Shown here one piece after another: positions 32,825 through 42,598 of a stretch of 64,000 nt of DNA. This DNA comes from Serripes groenlandicus (taxonomy: Eukaryota > Mollusca > Bivalvia > Cardiida > Cardiidae), in contig JASEVX010000010.1 in assembly GCA_031761405.1 (NCBI GenBank), positions 6,760,453 to 6,824,452 of the forward strand. The letters run 5' to 3'. A model generated the notes under the pieces. It saw only the letters and a program-made list of their open reading frames with translations. It had not been told where the DNA came from and searched no databases. Both the position numbers and the translations under genes were made by a program. Positions within the stretch are counted from its first letter, which is position 1. Each line of letters starts with the position of its first letter.

Positions 32825-33985
32825 GCTATGCTTGTAGGCATGTTTAAACTGATTCTGGTCGATGCTTTACGCAGAGTCCACACTGTTGGATTTCTAGAGG
32901 GACGGCTCAAAAATCGAAACTAGTCCGTATTTACCCTTTCTAAAATCTGCGTAATGTATCGAGCAGATCAGCCTGCGCTGTCCGCGCAGACTGATCCGGC
33001 CGACACATTCCCTCTAAGGGGGGATATGGAGTGCCCTTGGGCAAGGCACATTTTCTAGCCTAGTACTGGTTTGTTTACCCAGGGATCATGAATAATTAAA
33101 ATTAATTGCGCGCTAAATGACCTTAGCTGTCGATGCGCCACAAAACAATATACATTCATTCTAAGGGGGGATAGATAGAGTAATGATTCCTGAAACAGAA
33201 AATTCACAGGAGGCGAATGTGGTCTGTCCGGGTTAACCTGCGCGCCATGCTTAAGCTGATCCTGGTCGATGCTTTACGCAGAGTCCACACTGTTGGATTT
33301 CTCGCGGGACGGCTCAAAAATCGATACTAGTCCGTATTTACCCTTTCTAAAATCTGCGTAATGTATCGACCAGATCAGCCTGCGCTGTCCGCGCAGACTG
33401 ATCCGGCCGACACATTCCGTCTAAAGGGGGGATAGATAGAGTTAATGATTCCTGAAACAGAAAATTCACAGGAGGCGAATATGGTCTGTCCGGGTTAACC
33501 TGCGCGCCATGCTTAAGCTGATCCTGGTCGATGCTTTACGCAGAGTCCACACTCTTGGATTTCTCGCGGGACGGCTCAAAAATCGATACTAGTCCGTATT
33601 TACCCTTTCTAAAATCTGCGTAATGTATCGACCAGATCAGCCTGCGCTGTCCGCGCAGACTGATCCGGCCGACACATTCCGTATAAGGGGGGATAGATAG
33701 AGTAATGATTCCTGTAACAGAAAATTCACAGGAGGCGAATATGGTCTGTCCGGGTTAACCTGCGCGCCATGCTTAAGCTGATCCTGGTCGATGCTTTACG
33801 CAGAGTCCACACTTGGATTTCTAGCGGGACGGCTCAAATGTCGTAACTAGTCCGTATTTACCCTTTCTAAAAATGCCCCAAAATGCAGCTGCGGAGATAC
33901 ACATCTGCGTAATGTATCGACCAGATCAGCCTGCGCTGTCCGCGCAGACTGATCCGGCCGACACATTCCGTCTAAGGGGGGGATA
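32825..33985. repeat. 261-bp tandem array of MITE-4-derived units
   Basis: About four units. The landmark ATAGATAGAG falls at 33171, 33432 and 33693, exactly 261 bp apart. Each unit includes ATTCCTGAAACAGAAAATTC, GGTCTGTCCGGGTTAACC, GACGGCTCAAAAATCG, a second MITE-4 part ATCAGCCTGCGCTGTCCGCG and GGCCGACACATTCCGTC. The first unit is split by SINE-A tail sequence. In the last unit, ATGCCCCAAAATGCAGCTGC is inserted, matching the composite elements at 49.4 and 53.8 kb. Confidence 0.9.
33027..33160 (+). mobile_element. SINE-A tail variant inside the tandem array
   Basis: GTGCCCTTGGGCAAGGCACA, CCTAGCCTAGTACTGG, CAGGGATCATGAATAATT and the variant end GCGCGCTAAATGACC, GTCGATGCGCCA, ACATTCATT. This is the tail form seen at 57063-57291. 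CTCTAAGGGGGGATA and TTCTAAGGGGGGATA flank it, a likely target duplication of ~12 bp. Confidence 0.85.
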
Positions 33986-34172
33986 TTTACCCTTTCCCGA
34001 AGACGACCAATCTGCAGCAGACGAATTTGAAAAATATCTAAGCAAAAATGAAGGTTGATATAAGTATTGAAAAGAGTTGGAAGTATGCGCATTTTTTTCC
34101 TTTTTCCCGAATGTTTTTGATTTTTGGCTGCTCCAGAGGCGCTAGAAAGTGTCCGTGTGTGTGAAAGGGTAA
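33986..34172 (-). mobile_element. MITE-1, diverged
   Basis: TTTACCCTTTCCCGAAGACG start and GTGTGAAAGGGTAA end. The hairpin is mostly lost (TTGATATAAGTATTGAAAAG and CCTTTTTCCCGAATG remain). GCTGCTCCAGAGGCGC marks the orientation. It abuts the MITE-4 array. Confidence 0.65.
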
Positions 34173-34377
34173 GGGAAAAGTTAAAACGGCAGACCAGGTA
34201 TATACTATTTAATGTAAATAAAGTCCGATAATAGTTCACAATTATCTTAAGTCTTTATCTTGCATACGATACGTGTAGATATAGATACATTCGCCTTTTC
34301 TTGCGTTATCACAACATGAAAGTAAAGATTTGGAGCTCAATCAGGCGTGAAATGTCAACATCAACACAACCCAATTG

Positions 34378-34615
34378 GAACTGCAGCAGGCGGCTTTTTG
34401 AAAACATAGTGACAAAAGAAGAAATTGCTCAAAACGAGCAATTTCTCCTTTTGCCACATTGTTTTCCACTTTTAGTCTTAGGTTATCCATTTAAGTATAG
34501 AGATTTTTTATTTTAGGACAAAATATGTTCAAAGTCGTCTGCTTCAGAATTGTCGTATGAGTCAGGGTCTTTCAAATGTAGTATTTAAAAGACCCTGTAT
34601 GAGTGAAAGGGTTAA
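34378..34615 (+). mobile_element. MITE-1, left end lost, extra hairpin at right end
   Basis: Starts at CTGCAGCAGGCGGC. Hairpin apex GCTCAAAACGAGC; right end GGG-TTAA. Between GTATGAGT and GTATGAGTG, CAGGGTCTTT...AAAGACCCTG has been inserted, a small palindrome flanked by a repeated GTATGAGT. Confidence 0.85.
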
Positions 34616-34717
34616 AAAGACGTACTTCGAACCAGGGACTACTTCTCGGTAGTAGTAACCACGTACACATAGTCGTTGACTTATGCGGAAGATTTTTGCT
34701 TCTGATAAATGCAACCA

Positions 34718-34956
34718 GGAATCCGCTGTGGTCGAGTGGTTAGCGTCGGGGATTTCGAAACTGGAGGTCCCGGGTTCGATCCCCAGTCGCGGCACTACGG
34801 TCATGGTGGAGTGCCGCTTTGGCAAGGCACATTTTCTAGCTTAGTACTAGTTTGTTTACCCAGGGATCATGAATAAGTGAACTGTCGCCGTGATATAACT
34901 GAAATAATGTTGAAAGCGGCGTAAAACCCCAATAAATAAATAATAGATAAATAGAT
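34718..34956 (+). mobile_element. SINE-A, full length, with 10-bp target duplication
   Basis: Head GGAATCCGCTGTGGTCGAG has A-box TGGTCGAGTGG and B-box GGTTCGATCCC. Then GGCAAGGCACATTTTCTAGC, CAGGGATCATGAATAAG and the tail GTGATATAACTGAAATAATG with (AATA)n. AATGCAACCA at 34708-34717 and 34957-34966 is the target duplication. Best full-length SINE-A in the window. Confidence 0.93.
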
Positions 34957-35105
34957 AATGCAACCAACATCGAATTTGATTTATAGTCGAGTAATCGCTA
35001 TTGCGATCAAAACATTATCTAACCATAGGGGAATAACTTTACCACGGTCGGACAGCACGACGATATCATCTATTTTATGTACAAACAAACCTAATGTTCA
35101 TTCTT

Positions 35106-35245
35106 TAACCATTTTCCTCGTACATACGCTTTCTGACGACTCTGAAGCAGACCGACTTTTGAAAACATTGTGGAAAAAGAAGAAATTGCTCATGATGAGC
35201 AATTTCTCCTTTTGCCACAATGTTTTTCCACTTCTAGTCATTTGT
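35106..35245 (+). mobile_element. MITE-1, left half
   Basis: TTAA-CCATTTTCCTCGTACATACG start, GACGACTCTGAAGCAGACC, complete hairpin with apex GCTCATGATGAGC, truncated just after CCACTTCTAGTCATTTG. Confidence 0.85.
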
Positions 35246-35290
35246 GATTTATATGTTGAAGGAAGACGAGGTTTGATAAATCACACACTC

Positions 35291-35519
35291 TTAACCCTTT
35301 CCCACTTATGAAAAATCCGCATCAGAAGCCTTTTAAAATGTTTTACTTAAAACTATGGAAAATCTCTTTAATTGTAGGTACAATGATTACTGAAAAAGTT
35401 GAAAAACGTCGAGATAAAAGGAGAAATTGCTCGTTTTGAGCAATTTCTTCTTCTGTCACGATGTTTTCGAAAATCGTCTGCTGCAGATGCGAATACGTCA
35501 ACAGGTGGGAAAATGTTAA
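35291..35519 (-). mobile_element. MITE-1 (CCCACTTA form), full length
   Basis: TTAA at both ends (35291-35294, 35516-35519). Hairpin apex GCTCGTTTTGAGC, then GTCTGCTGCAGATGCG. The subterminal left block CCGCATCAGAAGCC is diverged. Confidence 0.9.
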
Positions 35520-36083
35520 GAGTTGATAAAACTACAAACATAATTATAGAATTGAGCCCCGTCTGGCGATCTAGGATCGTATTGCATCCGAACAGTCCCA
35601 TCAGAGTCTCCACCGTCGACAAATATGTAATTAAAACCCAAATACTTTGGTCTATTAGTTACTTTAGATTAAATATCGTTTTCATAAAGCACATCTCCTT
35701 AGAATTGCAACTGAAATGTTTGAAATCTGAAACCCCAAATATTTATCCAAAGGGCGAGTGTTGAAAATACACAAGTTGTTATCTACGAGAACCAGAGATA
35801 TATAAATATATGACTAACAAAAATTGCAGTACCCGCGAGATTTTAGCGAGACTTTGATCTTTGTGAAGCCGAGTATCCTATCTCTGCGAGAACTAATTAT
35901 AGGGCATATGCGATCAGTATAGAGCCAGATTAACATGTGCATCCTAAAAAAACAAACGTCTAACGAACAGTGTCTATTTGGATCAGTTTGCATTGATCGC
36001 AGACTTGTCTTCATCTGAATTCCGTCCATGTAACAGATACGCCCATATTGGCTTTCCAGTTCCAAACACGGCTCATAAAAAAG
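35520..36083. other. No gene recognised
   Basis: Includes GCGAGATTTTAGCGAGAC near 35835 but no known family; short frames without domains. Confidence 0.4.
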
Positions 36084-36278
36084 GGCCCGTTCCCACATAC
36101 ATCAATTCTGCAGAAGACGACTTTGGTCTCTAAAATAATACTTATGAAATAAAGTTAAAAACGTTGTGGCGAAAGGAGAAATTGCTCACTATGAGAAATT
36201 TCTCCTATTGCCACAATGTTGTTAAAAGTCGGCTGCTGCAGAGGCGTCAGAAAGCGTCTGTACGTGGGAAAGGGTTAA
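36084..36278 (-). mobile_element. MITE-1 (CCCACATA subtype), short
   Basis: CCCGTTCCCACATACATC start and CGTACGTGGGAAAGGG-TTAA end. Hairpin apex GCTCACTATGAG. About 35 bp shorter than full length in the left body. Confidence 0.87.
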
Positions 36279-36486
36279 TTACGAGTGAGTTTATTTTAAT
36301 TAATAACAACTCGCCACCTGGTGTTGAATACAACATGTTGCAGAAATGATATTCATTTACCACCTTTCGTTTAAATACATGTCTCGGGATACTTAATGAA
36401 AGTGTCTACACTTATACGCGGGTCACGCCATGCGAGAATCGACCTTCGGGCATGTGCGATCGACGAAGATCGAGAATACAGGATCT

Positions 36487-36697
36487 TGACGCTTTCTGAC
36501 GCCTCTGCAGCAGACGGATTTTTGAAAACATAGTGACAAAAGAAGAAATTGCTCAAAATGAGCAATTTCTCCTTTTGACACAATGTTTTCCACTTTTAGT
36601 CGTAGGTTATCCATTCAGTTATGGAGATTTTCTATGTTTTGACAAAATATGTTGAAAGTCGTCTGCTGCAGAATTGTCGTATGAGGGAAAGGGTTAA
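36487..36697 (+). mobile_element. MITE-1 (CCCTCATA subtype), outer left end missing
   Basis: Starts at TGACGCTTTCTGACGCC; hairpin apex GCTCAAAATGAGC; end GTATGAGGGAAAGGG-TTAA. The left CCCTTTCCC terminus is absent. Confidence 0.9.
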
Positions 36698-36744
36698 ACA
36701 ATGATACTGTGTCATTTTAATAGATTTAACATAGTATTGGCCCG

Positions 36745-36800
36745 TTGAAAACATTGTGGCAAAAGGAGAAATAGCTTGTTTTGAGCAATTGCTCAATTAT
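36745..36800. mobile_element. MITE-1 hairpin fragment
   Basis: GAAAACATTGTGGCAAAAGG, AGAAATAGC and TTTTGAGCAATTGCTC only. Sits between two larger copies. Confidence 0.65.
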
Positions 36801-36846
36801 TCCATTTGGTTCTAGTCAAGAATTATACTCACATTTATAGAAGGGG

Positions 36847-37077
36847 TTTAAACCTTTCCCACATCTAGACGCTTTCTGACGCCTCTAAACAGACGACTTT
36901 TTGAAAACATTGTGACAAAAGAAAACAATTGCTCAAACGAGCAATGTTCTCCTTTTGCCACAATTGTTTCAACTTTTTTCAGTGATAATACTTTCATTTG
37001 TAGAGATTGTTCATGTTTTTCCTTAGATGTTTTCAAAGTCGTCTGCTGCAGATTTGCTGTATCTTGGAAAGGGTTAA
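36847..37077 (+). mobile_element. MITE-1 (CCCACATA subtype), full length
   Basis: TTTAAACCTTTCCCACATC start, GACGCCTCTAAACAGACG, hairpin apex GCTCAAACGAGC, right GTCGTCTGCTGCAG and GGAAAGGG-TTAA end. Confidence 0.9.
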
Positions 37078-37079
37078 AT

Positions 37080-37546
37080 AAAACAAACTCGCTCTTAGCT
37101 CGACTTTTATAATACAGTATTATTACACATAACAAACAGTCTGCTTCAAGTCTGCTTCAAGCAGGTGCGCGTATGTAAACAAATTAGACTGTGCGACGTA
37201 AAGGTTTGTAGTTATCGCCTTTTGAGTACATGTAGTATATAGTATACAATAAAGTATACCAGTCTAGCTAATAGGGACTGTTTTGTCTTCGTAAATAAAA
37301 CAAAAAAACATAAATGCGAGTCAAAATAAAGAAACTGAAAATACCTAAAACATCGGAATATTTATTTCATTTTAGATGTGTCATTACTTAGTGTTTTTAA
37401 ACAAACACAATTTTAATATGTTCAAGACATCTAAATGTGTTTCTTTCTAATAATAATCCCCCCTCCCATGTGATTTCCGAAAACCTATTTAAACTAATAA
37501 TGTACCGTGTCAATTGTGATGTTCTTCGTTAAGCTGCAGCTGCGTG
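37080..37546. other. No gene recognised
   Basis: AAGTCTGCTTCAAGCAG near 37142 is a short imperfect duplication. Otherwise AT-rich, no gene. Confidence 0.4.
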
Positions 37547-37547
37547 A

Positions 37548-37740
37548 AACTGATTGATTGATTGTTTTGTGTTTTACGCCGGCTTCAAAACTAAATCAGT
37601 TATATATCGGCGTTTCCTGGGTAAGTTACCAGTACTACTGGCCCATTTATCCTAACACCAGCCAGTCAGTCGTAATGCTGACCCCGCACCCATGGACGTC
37701 AAGGAGGGCAGCCATTACTACCACGTTGAAGTTTAGTCAT
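37548..37740 (-). mobile_element. SINE-B, headless
   Basis: Read on the minus strand: GGGGTCAGCATTACGACTGA, CTGGCTGGTGTTAGGAT, CCAGTAGTACTGGTAACTTA, a CCCAGGAAACGCCG block and an AATCAATCAATC end. The tRNA-like head is lost. Confidence 0.85.
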
Positions 37741-37763
37741 AGGTGGCAACATGGCGGAAGGGA

Positions 37764-37993
37764 TTAACCCTTTACCTCATATAGACGCTTCCTGACGCCT
37801 CTGCAGCAGACGGCTTTTTGAAAACATAGTGACAAAAGAAGAAATTGCTCAGAACGTGCAATTTCTCCTTTTGCCACAATGTTTTCCACTTATTGTCATA
37901 GGTTATCCATTCAATTATGGAGATGTTCTATGTTTTGACAAAATACGTTCAAAGTCGTCTGCTGCAGAATTGTTGTATGAGGGAAAGGGTTAA
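37764..37993 (+). mobile_element. MITE-1 (CCCTCATA subtype), 230-bp reference copy
   Basis: TTAA-CCCTTTACCTCATATAGACG start and GTATGAGGGAAAGGG-TTAA end. Order: CTGACGCCTCTGCAGCAGAC, hairpin left arm GAAAACATAGTGACAAAAGA, apex, right arm CTCCTTTTGCCACAATG, GTCATAGGTTATCCATTC, TTTGACAAAATACGTTC, GTCGTCTGCTGCAGAATTG. TTAA duplication and CCCTTT ends fit a piggyBac-type MITE; no family name is known to me. Confidence 0.93.
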
Positions 37994-38111
37994 GAAGTAT
38001 CTGATACATTTCACGAACGTTGACACATGTTGCAACGGAAATGTTTAATGTCCACAGGTAAAAGGACGTAATAAGTAATTATCTGTATTGATCGTTTAGA
38101 GGTATATTTCT

Positions 38112-38325
38112 TTAACTCTTTCAGCGCCAAATGCAATATTAAGGTTTTTGCAAACAATACTGATTCAGGTGAGTCAGCTCGTAACGAGCTGTCTCACCTG
38201 AAATCAGCATTGTTTGCCTTTTAGTTATCAAAATAGTACAAAATTGTGTTACACGAGAAATGGAGACGCCCGATTTTGAACATGAAACAAGTCTACTTTA
38301 AACAATTCGGCGCTGAAAGAGTTTA
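38112..38325 (-). mobile_element. MITE-2, full length
   Basis: TTAA-CTCTTTCAGCGCCAAATG start, central hairpin AGGTGAGTCAGCTCG-TAA-CGAGCTGTCTCACCT, TTTAAACAATTCGGCGCTG and AAAGAG end. The right flank reads TTTAG instead of TTAA. Confidence 0.9.
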
Positions 38326-38576
38326 GCCCTGTTAGGTCAAAGGTCGTCTGAAAAATCAATTGTGACCTTTGACATTCCAGAGTCATAATTTTACCTCGAG
38401 TATAGCCTCGAAGAACGACCCGCTTTCCCTTCACGCAAAGCGACCTTTTGGAGGTTTTGATATTTATCGAAATCACGATAGCCATAAAGACAAATATGAG
38501 CTCGGTTACACGAAAAGCGACCTTCGGGGTTTTTGATATTTCTCGTTATCATGATTGCCATAAGGAAAAACATATT

Positions 38577-38738
38577 GCCCCTTTCATACTTACAACACAT
38601 TTTCAGCAGATGACTTTGTAAACATTTCTTCAAAAATAAGGAAATTTTAAGTACTGAAAACAGTTGAAAACACTGTGGCAAAAGGAGAAATTGCTCGTTT
38701 TCAAAATTCGTCTGTTGCAGAGGCGTCAGAAAGGGGAC
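38577..38738 (-). mobile_element. MITE-1 with one hairpin arm deleted
   Basis: CCCTTTCATACTTACAACAC start, CAGTTGAAAACACTGTGGC, AAAAGGAGAAATTGCTCG, then directly TTTTCAAAATTCGTCTG. The right hairpin arm is missing at a GTTTT repeat. The copy at 45894-46093 has the same deletion. Confidence 0.85.
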
Positions 38739-38739
38739 G

Positions 38740-39277
38740 GGTTTTATATTGGTTTATTATTATATAAATCCATCTCAAGATGCACTGACAATGCAGGCTG
38801 GTCAGGATCTTTTTTGGGTTTGACTTGAAGACTATATTGTGAAAACTGTCTGTGCTTGTACTAAATACAAGTTATGAATTCAATCTTAATCTCCCTGATG
38901 GTGTGCCTTTTAATCTTCCATTCATGACTGTGTATATGTTTTATAATTTGCAATTCATAAGGTTATATTGCCATCGCACCATTGCCATTTAAATGTGAGA
39001 CTTCGGTTTTCGCTCACAAATATACATTAAAATGAGCAGTTAACTGGTTTTCAGTTCGGGGGAAACCTTTATCCGTTGGAATACCTATTCAAGTTTTATG
39101 GAATAAGGGTTGATAGCTAAGCCTGAGTTCCATTCAACCGTAACTTTGGAAATTGGTGGTCTACCGTAGATCTACGTAGATCTATATAGACCTTCGTTTC
39201 GTAAACGTACACCTACTATGATGGAACGACGTTGGCCAAGATTATACTTCACAAATGCGCAGGTCTATTTAGTTACC
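38740..39277. other. No gene recognised; dispersed ~90-bp repeat
   Basis: AATCTCCCTGATGRTGTGCCTT and TTCATAAGGTTATAT at ~38885-38990 recur at ~40160-40250, together with a GAGACTTCGGTTTTCGCTCAC-like block that recurs near 40576. This repeat is not further identified. Confidence 0.5.
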
Positions 39278-39661
39278 GTATATAACATATTCAGAGTCTT
39301 TGGACGTATATAACATATTCAGAGTAATTGAACGTATATAACATATTCAGAGTCTTTGGACGTATATAACATATTCAGAGTCATTGGACGTATATAACAT
39401 ATTCAGAGTCTTTGGACGTATATAACATATTCAGAGTCATTGGACGTATATAACATATTCAGAGTCATTGGACGTATATAACATATTCAGAGTCATTGAA
39501 CGTATATAACATATTCAGAGTCATTGGACGTATATAACATATTCAGAGTCATTGGACGTATATAACATAGTCAGAGTCATTGGACGTATATAACATATTC
39601 AGAGTCATTGAACGTATATATTCAGAGTCATTGGACGTATATAACATGACAGAGTCCTTGA
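39278..39661. repeat. 28-bp minisatellite, about 14 units
   Basis: Unit CGTATATAACATATTCAGAG plus TCATTGGA, with variants TCTTTGGA and TCATTGAA. One unit lacks AACATA. Very homogeneous, so recent. Confidence 0.95.
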
Positions 39662-39668
39662 ACTTTGG

Positions 39669-39898
39669 TTAACCCTTTCCCACTTATAGACGCATTTTGA
39701 CGCATCTGTAGCAGACAACTTTTGAAAACATCGTGGCGAAATGAGAAATTGCTCGAAACGAGCATTTCTCCTTTTGCCACAATGTTTTCAACTTTTTTTT
39801 CAGTAATTTAACCTACAATTATAGAGATTTTCTATATTTTTGAGCAGACATTTTGAGAGTCGTCTGCTGCGGATTTGTTCTATGTTGAAAACGGTTAA
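39669..39898 (+). mobile_element. MITE-1 (CCCACTTA form), full length
   Basis: TTAA-CCCTTTCCCACTTATAGACGC start, CGCATCTGTAGCAGAC, hairpin apex GCTCGAAACGAGC, GTCGTCTGCTGCGGATTTG and GAAAACGG-TTAA end. Its right TTAA is also the left TTAA of the next copy. Confidence 0.92.
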
Positions 39899-40112
39899 CT
39901 CTTTCCCGCATACGACAATTCTGCAGCAGAAGACTTTGAACGTATTTTGTCAAAACATAAAAAATCTCCATAATTAATGACTAAAAGTGGAAAACATTGT
40001 GGCAAAAGGAGAAATTGCACGTTTTGTACAATTTCTTCTTTTGTCACTATGTTTTCAAAAAGCCGTCTGCTGCAGAGGCGTCCGAAAGCGTTTATATGAG
40101 GGATACGGTTAA
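39895..40112 (-). mobile_element. MITE-1 (CCCGCATA), full length, abutting previous copy
   Basis: TTAA-CTCTTTCCCGCATACGAC start, GACTTTGAACGTATTTTGTC, hairpin apex GCACGTTTTGTAC, GTCTGCTGCAGAGGCGTCC and GAGGGATACGG-TTAA end. It shares the single TTAA at 39895-39898 with its neighbour. Confidence 0.92.
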
Positions 40113-40262
40113 AGTATCCACATCAATATCAGTGTCAACAAATTAACATAATTAAATCATAATCTCCCTGATGATGTGCCTTCTTGTTCTCCTTTTCATG
40201 ACTGTGAATACGTTCTTTTTTCTCATTTGTTATTCATAAGGTTATATAGCCAGCACATCATT

Positions 40263-40561
40263 ATACCCCCAGATACATAGTATATGGGGGCTATATAGGA
40301 GTCACGCTTGTCGGTCGGACTGTTTGTTTGTCGGTCCGTTGGTCTGTGGACATTTCTTGTGAACACTATTTCTCAGCAACCCTTGGTCAGAATTCAATAT
40401 AACTTCACAAGAATGATTGATACCAAGCCTTGTTGTGGTTATTGTCGGCGTGTTGCACTGGAATTATTTTTAAATGAGTTATGGTCCCTTGAATTTCTCA
40501 TACATATGTATATTGTCAGGCGCCAGCTGGGGGTATTCATCACGTTCAGTGATATTTCTAG
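40263..40561 (+). mobile_element. Hairpin-headed Helitron-like element, compact (299 bp)
   Basis: Head hairpin CCCCCA-gatacatag-TATGGGGG at ~40266-40290, then TCGGTCGGACTGTTTGTTTG and GTGAACACTATTTCTCAGCA. The tail is hairpin ATCAC-GTTCA-GTGAT (40539-40553) followed by ATTT and CTAG at 40558-40561, the Helitron-type 3' signature (hairpin shortly before CTRR). There is no tandem core. Confidence 0.65.
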
Positions 40562-41033
40562 TTGCCATTAACATGTGAGACTTCGGTTTTTCGCTTACAA
40601 TATACATTACAAGCATACTGCGACGATGGTTCTCTCTTGTCTCTACTCTCACGACACCGCACGAATAATGAAACAAGCTATCGAGTTGTCGCGAGCACAG
40701 CGTCAAATTCACTTGAATATTTCTTCTCCTCGTGTAAAAGTACGGGAAACGGAAGTTGTAATGGATATGTGAAGTGCTCTCTGGTTGGTCGATATTTGGT
40801 CGTGTCCGGATTTTTAGCCAATCAGCGATCAGGTAATAGGAAACCATTTCTTTTTGTGTCGATATATTTAGTTTTGACGTGTCTGTGTTTTCCGCGGAAA
40901 TGGTACCCCTTACGGCAACTCAAATATTAAGAAAACGAAGAGACGGATCAAAAATCGGGACGATCATTCGATGTAGCAACTGATGGGCTACACAACGCAC
41001 ACCGAGTGGTTTCTAAATTCGAAAAACTGTGGA
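40562..41033. other. No gene recognised
   Basis: Two long overlapping frames on opposite strands (122 codons each) have no domain. The minus-strand one runs into the preceding element. Starts with part of the repeat shared with ~38985. Confidence 0.4.
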
Positions 41034-41250
41034 AGGAGATTATTTTCGCAGGATTTCGCCAGTTTCCATTGCAACGGTGGTTTCTATGGCGACCATACTA
41101 CAAAAGGAACAACTAAAGCCTAGACCCTTCATCCCTACCAAGTTTGGTCGAAATCCGTTGAATAGTTTTGGCGCTACGCTTGCCACAAACAAACAAACAA
41201 ACGGACAGAAACGAAGACCGACTTTAAGGGTCTCTAGAAGAGAGAACCAA
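41034..41250 (-). mobile_element. 5' part of the 11.3-kb hairpin-headed element
   Basis: Read on the minus strand: hairpin GGTTCTCTCTTCTAGAGACC, then CTTAAAGTCGGTCTTCGTTT, CTGTCCGTTTGTTTG, GGCGCCAAAACTATTCAACG-like sequence and ACCAAACTTGGTAGGGATGA. It covers only the head and ends before the core repeats. Confidence 0.85.
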
Positions 41251-41389
41251 TAATGAGCAGTAAACAGGCTTTGTGGCGATCGCTCCTATTTAAGTTTTAA
41301 AAGCGGACTGTTCATTCATTCATGCATGTGGGAAATTATTGGAATTTCTCCTTCCAAGTGTTCTTCGGAGTTGACTTTCTCTGATTTTC

Positions 41390-41626
41390 TTAACCCTTTC
41401 CCTCATACGACAATTCTGCAGCAGACGACTTTGAACGTATTTTGTCAAAACATAGAAAATCTCCATAATGGAATGAATAACCGGACTAATATGACTAAAA
41501 GTGGAAAATATTGTGGCAAAAGGAGAAATTGCACGTTTTGTGCAATTTCTTCTTTTGTCACTATGTTTTCAAAAAGCCGTCTGCTGCAGAGGCGTCCGAA
41601 AGCGTTTATATGAGGGAAAGGGTTAA
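41390..41626 (-). mobile_element. MITE-1 (CCCTCATA subtype), full length
   Basis: TTAA at both ends. CTGCAGCAGACGACTTTGAA, CGTATTTTGTCAAAACATAG, ATGGAATGAATAACCGGAC, hairpin apex GCACGTTTTGTGC, GTCTGCTGCAGAGGCGTCC. Confidence 0.93.
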
Positions 41627-41645
41627 ACACTTATTTTCTTAACGG

Positions 41646-42094
41646 AGTTTCTCCTGCTACGTACGTGGCAGGAGACAGCCTTCACTGGATGGTCTCCTAC
41701 CACGTACTATCGATTAAATTTTAAAACGTGTGGATTGAGATAATAATGATATATTATAAAAACCAATTATCGACTATCGATTAACTCAATCAACAGTCAA
41801 TTAAAGCCGCGAGCTATAATCGATTAGGCAATTTAATTGATAATTGCTATCTTGCCTTCGTACAATTGTGAAAATATTTGAGTTGTGTATATTAAACCAA
41901 TAAAAAACACTGTTGCTTTAATCAACTGACTGTTTACAATATTTTAACACCTTCGGAATTAATCCCTCATTAAAAACGCGTGGATCGAGATAACATACGT
42001 TACCAAATAAATACGTGGCAGTAGTCATACGGTTCCTACCACATACGTGGCAGGATACAAATTAAAAAAAACGTGCGTGGCAGGAGATTCGGCC
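41646..42094. mobile_element. MITE-7 candidate with ACGTGGCAGGAGA motifs
   Basis: Left end TTTCTCCTGCTACGTACGTG and right end (reverse-complemented) AATCTCCTGCCACGCACGTT pair imperfectly. ACGTGGCAGGA-type motifs recur at ~41659, 42005 and 42050 and inverted at ~41690. The interior holds ATCGATTAA motifs, AATTGATAATTG and two CGTGTGGATYGAGATAA-like segments. No TSD resolved. Confidence 0.55.
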
Positions 42095-42148
42095 TTTTTA
42101 TAAAGCATAACATGTATCACAGCTCTGAATGGCAGGATCCATTCTTTT

Positions 42149-42161
42149 CAAAGGGGGGAAG
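42149..42161 (+). other. Polypurine-tract-like site before the LTR
   Basis: AAAGGGGGGAAG lies directly before the TG of the LTR at 42162. That is where a retrotransposon polypurine tract sits, upstream of a 3' LTR. If real, this LTR has internal sequence on both sides, as in a tandem or rearranged element. Confidence 0.45.
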
Positions 42162-42487
42162 TGTGTAAGACGGTGTATTTTCCCGTGTCGCATTGGGGCG
42201 TGGTTGCGTACCTGCATTTCAATGGAGGTTCACGGGAAGGATCGTGCGTGTATGTGAGGAACGTGCCAAACACTTTCTGCGCGCGCATCCAATTGCGCCG
42301 CACTCGCTGTTGATTCACGACAGGTTGCTGTATTATACCTTTGTTTATCTTACCATAGAGTAAATTCATGTTTATCTCATGTTTAACTCAAAATCATCGT
42401 AAATATCATAAACGTCCATTTCAGGCTTAACTGTACATTGAAAGATATTCGAACTACAACCGGTATTGTTATAATACCCCGGTTACA
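42162..42487 (+). mobile_element. LTR of an LTR retrotransposon, 326 bp
   Basis: Begins TGTGTAAGACGG and ends ACCCCGGTTACA, so TG...CA. A polypurine-like run precedes it and a primer-binding-type TGG follows after AA. The last ~92 bp recur at 43030-43122 (CATAAACGTCCATTTCAGGC, TTCGAACTACAACCG, ACCCCGGTTA). No gag or pol frame is nearby. Gypsy-type by general look only. Confidence 0.6.
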
Positions 42488-42489
42488 AA

Positions 42490-42565
42490 TGGCTTCCAGA
42501 CGGGGAATTGAACCCCTGTCGCCCGTGTGACAGGCGGGGATACTCACCACTATACAGCATATGGA
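42490..42565 (-). other. Extended primer-binding site / tRNA-Asp(GTC) complement
   Basis: Starts TGG (the complement of CCA) and continues as the complement of tRNA-Asp. Read on the minus strand, the D-arm GTATAGTGGTGAGTATC, anticodon loop CTGTCAC (GTC) and T-loop GGGGTTCAATTCCCC are intact. The 5' acceptor side does not pair with the 3' side. Eukaryotic tRNA genes do not encode CCA, so this is better explained as tRNA copied by a retroelement, or an over-long primer-binding site, than as a tRNA gene. Confidence 0.6.
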
Positions 42566-42598
42566 CAATGGCATTGTCATTGAACTGACATAATTGTC

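Noticed and set aside
34718..34796. Functional tRNA gene
   Set aside because: It is the head of SINE-A, followed by the family body and tail and flanked by target duplications.
39278..39661. CRISPR-like array
   Set aside because: Uninterrupted 28-bp tandem repeats without spacers.
40479..40930. Two overlapping 122-codon frames on opposite strands
   Set aside because: No recognisable domain; one overlaps the Helitron-like element end.
42490..42565. Functional tRNA-Asp gene
   Set aside because: The 5' acceptor strand does not pair with the 3' side, and TGG (complement of CCA) directly beside an LTR points to a primer-binding origin.
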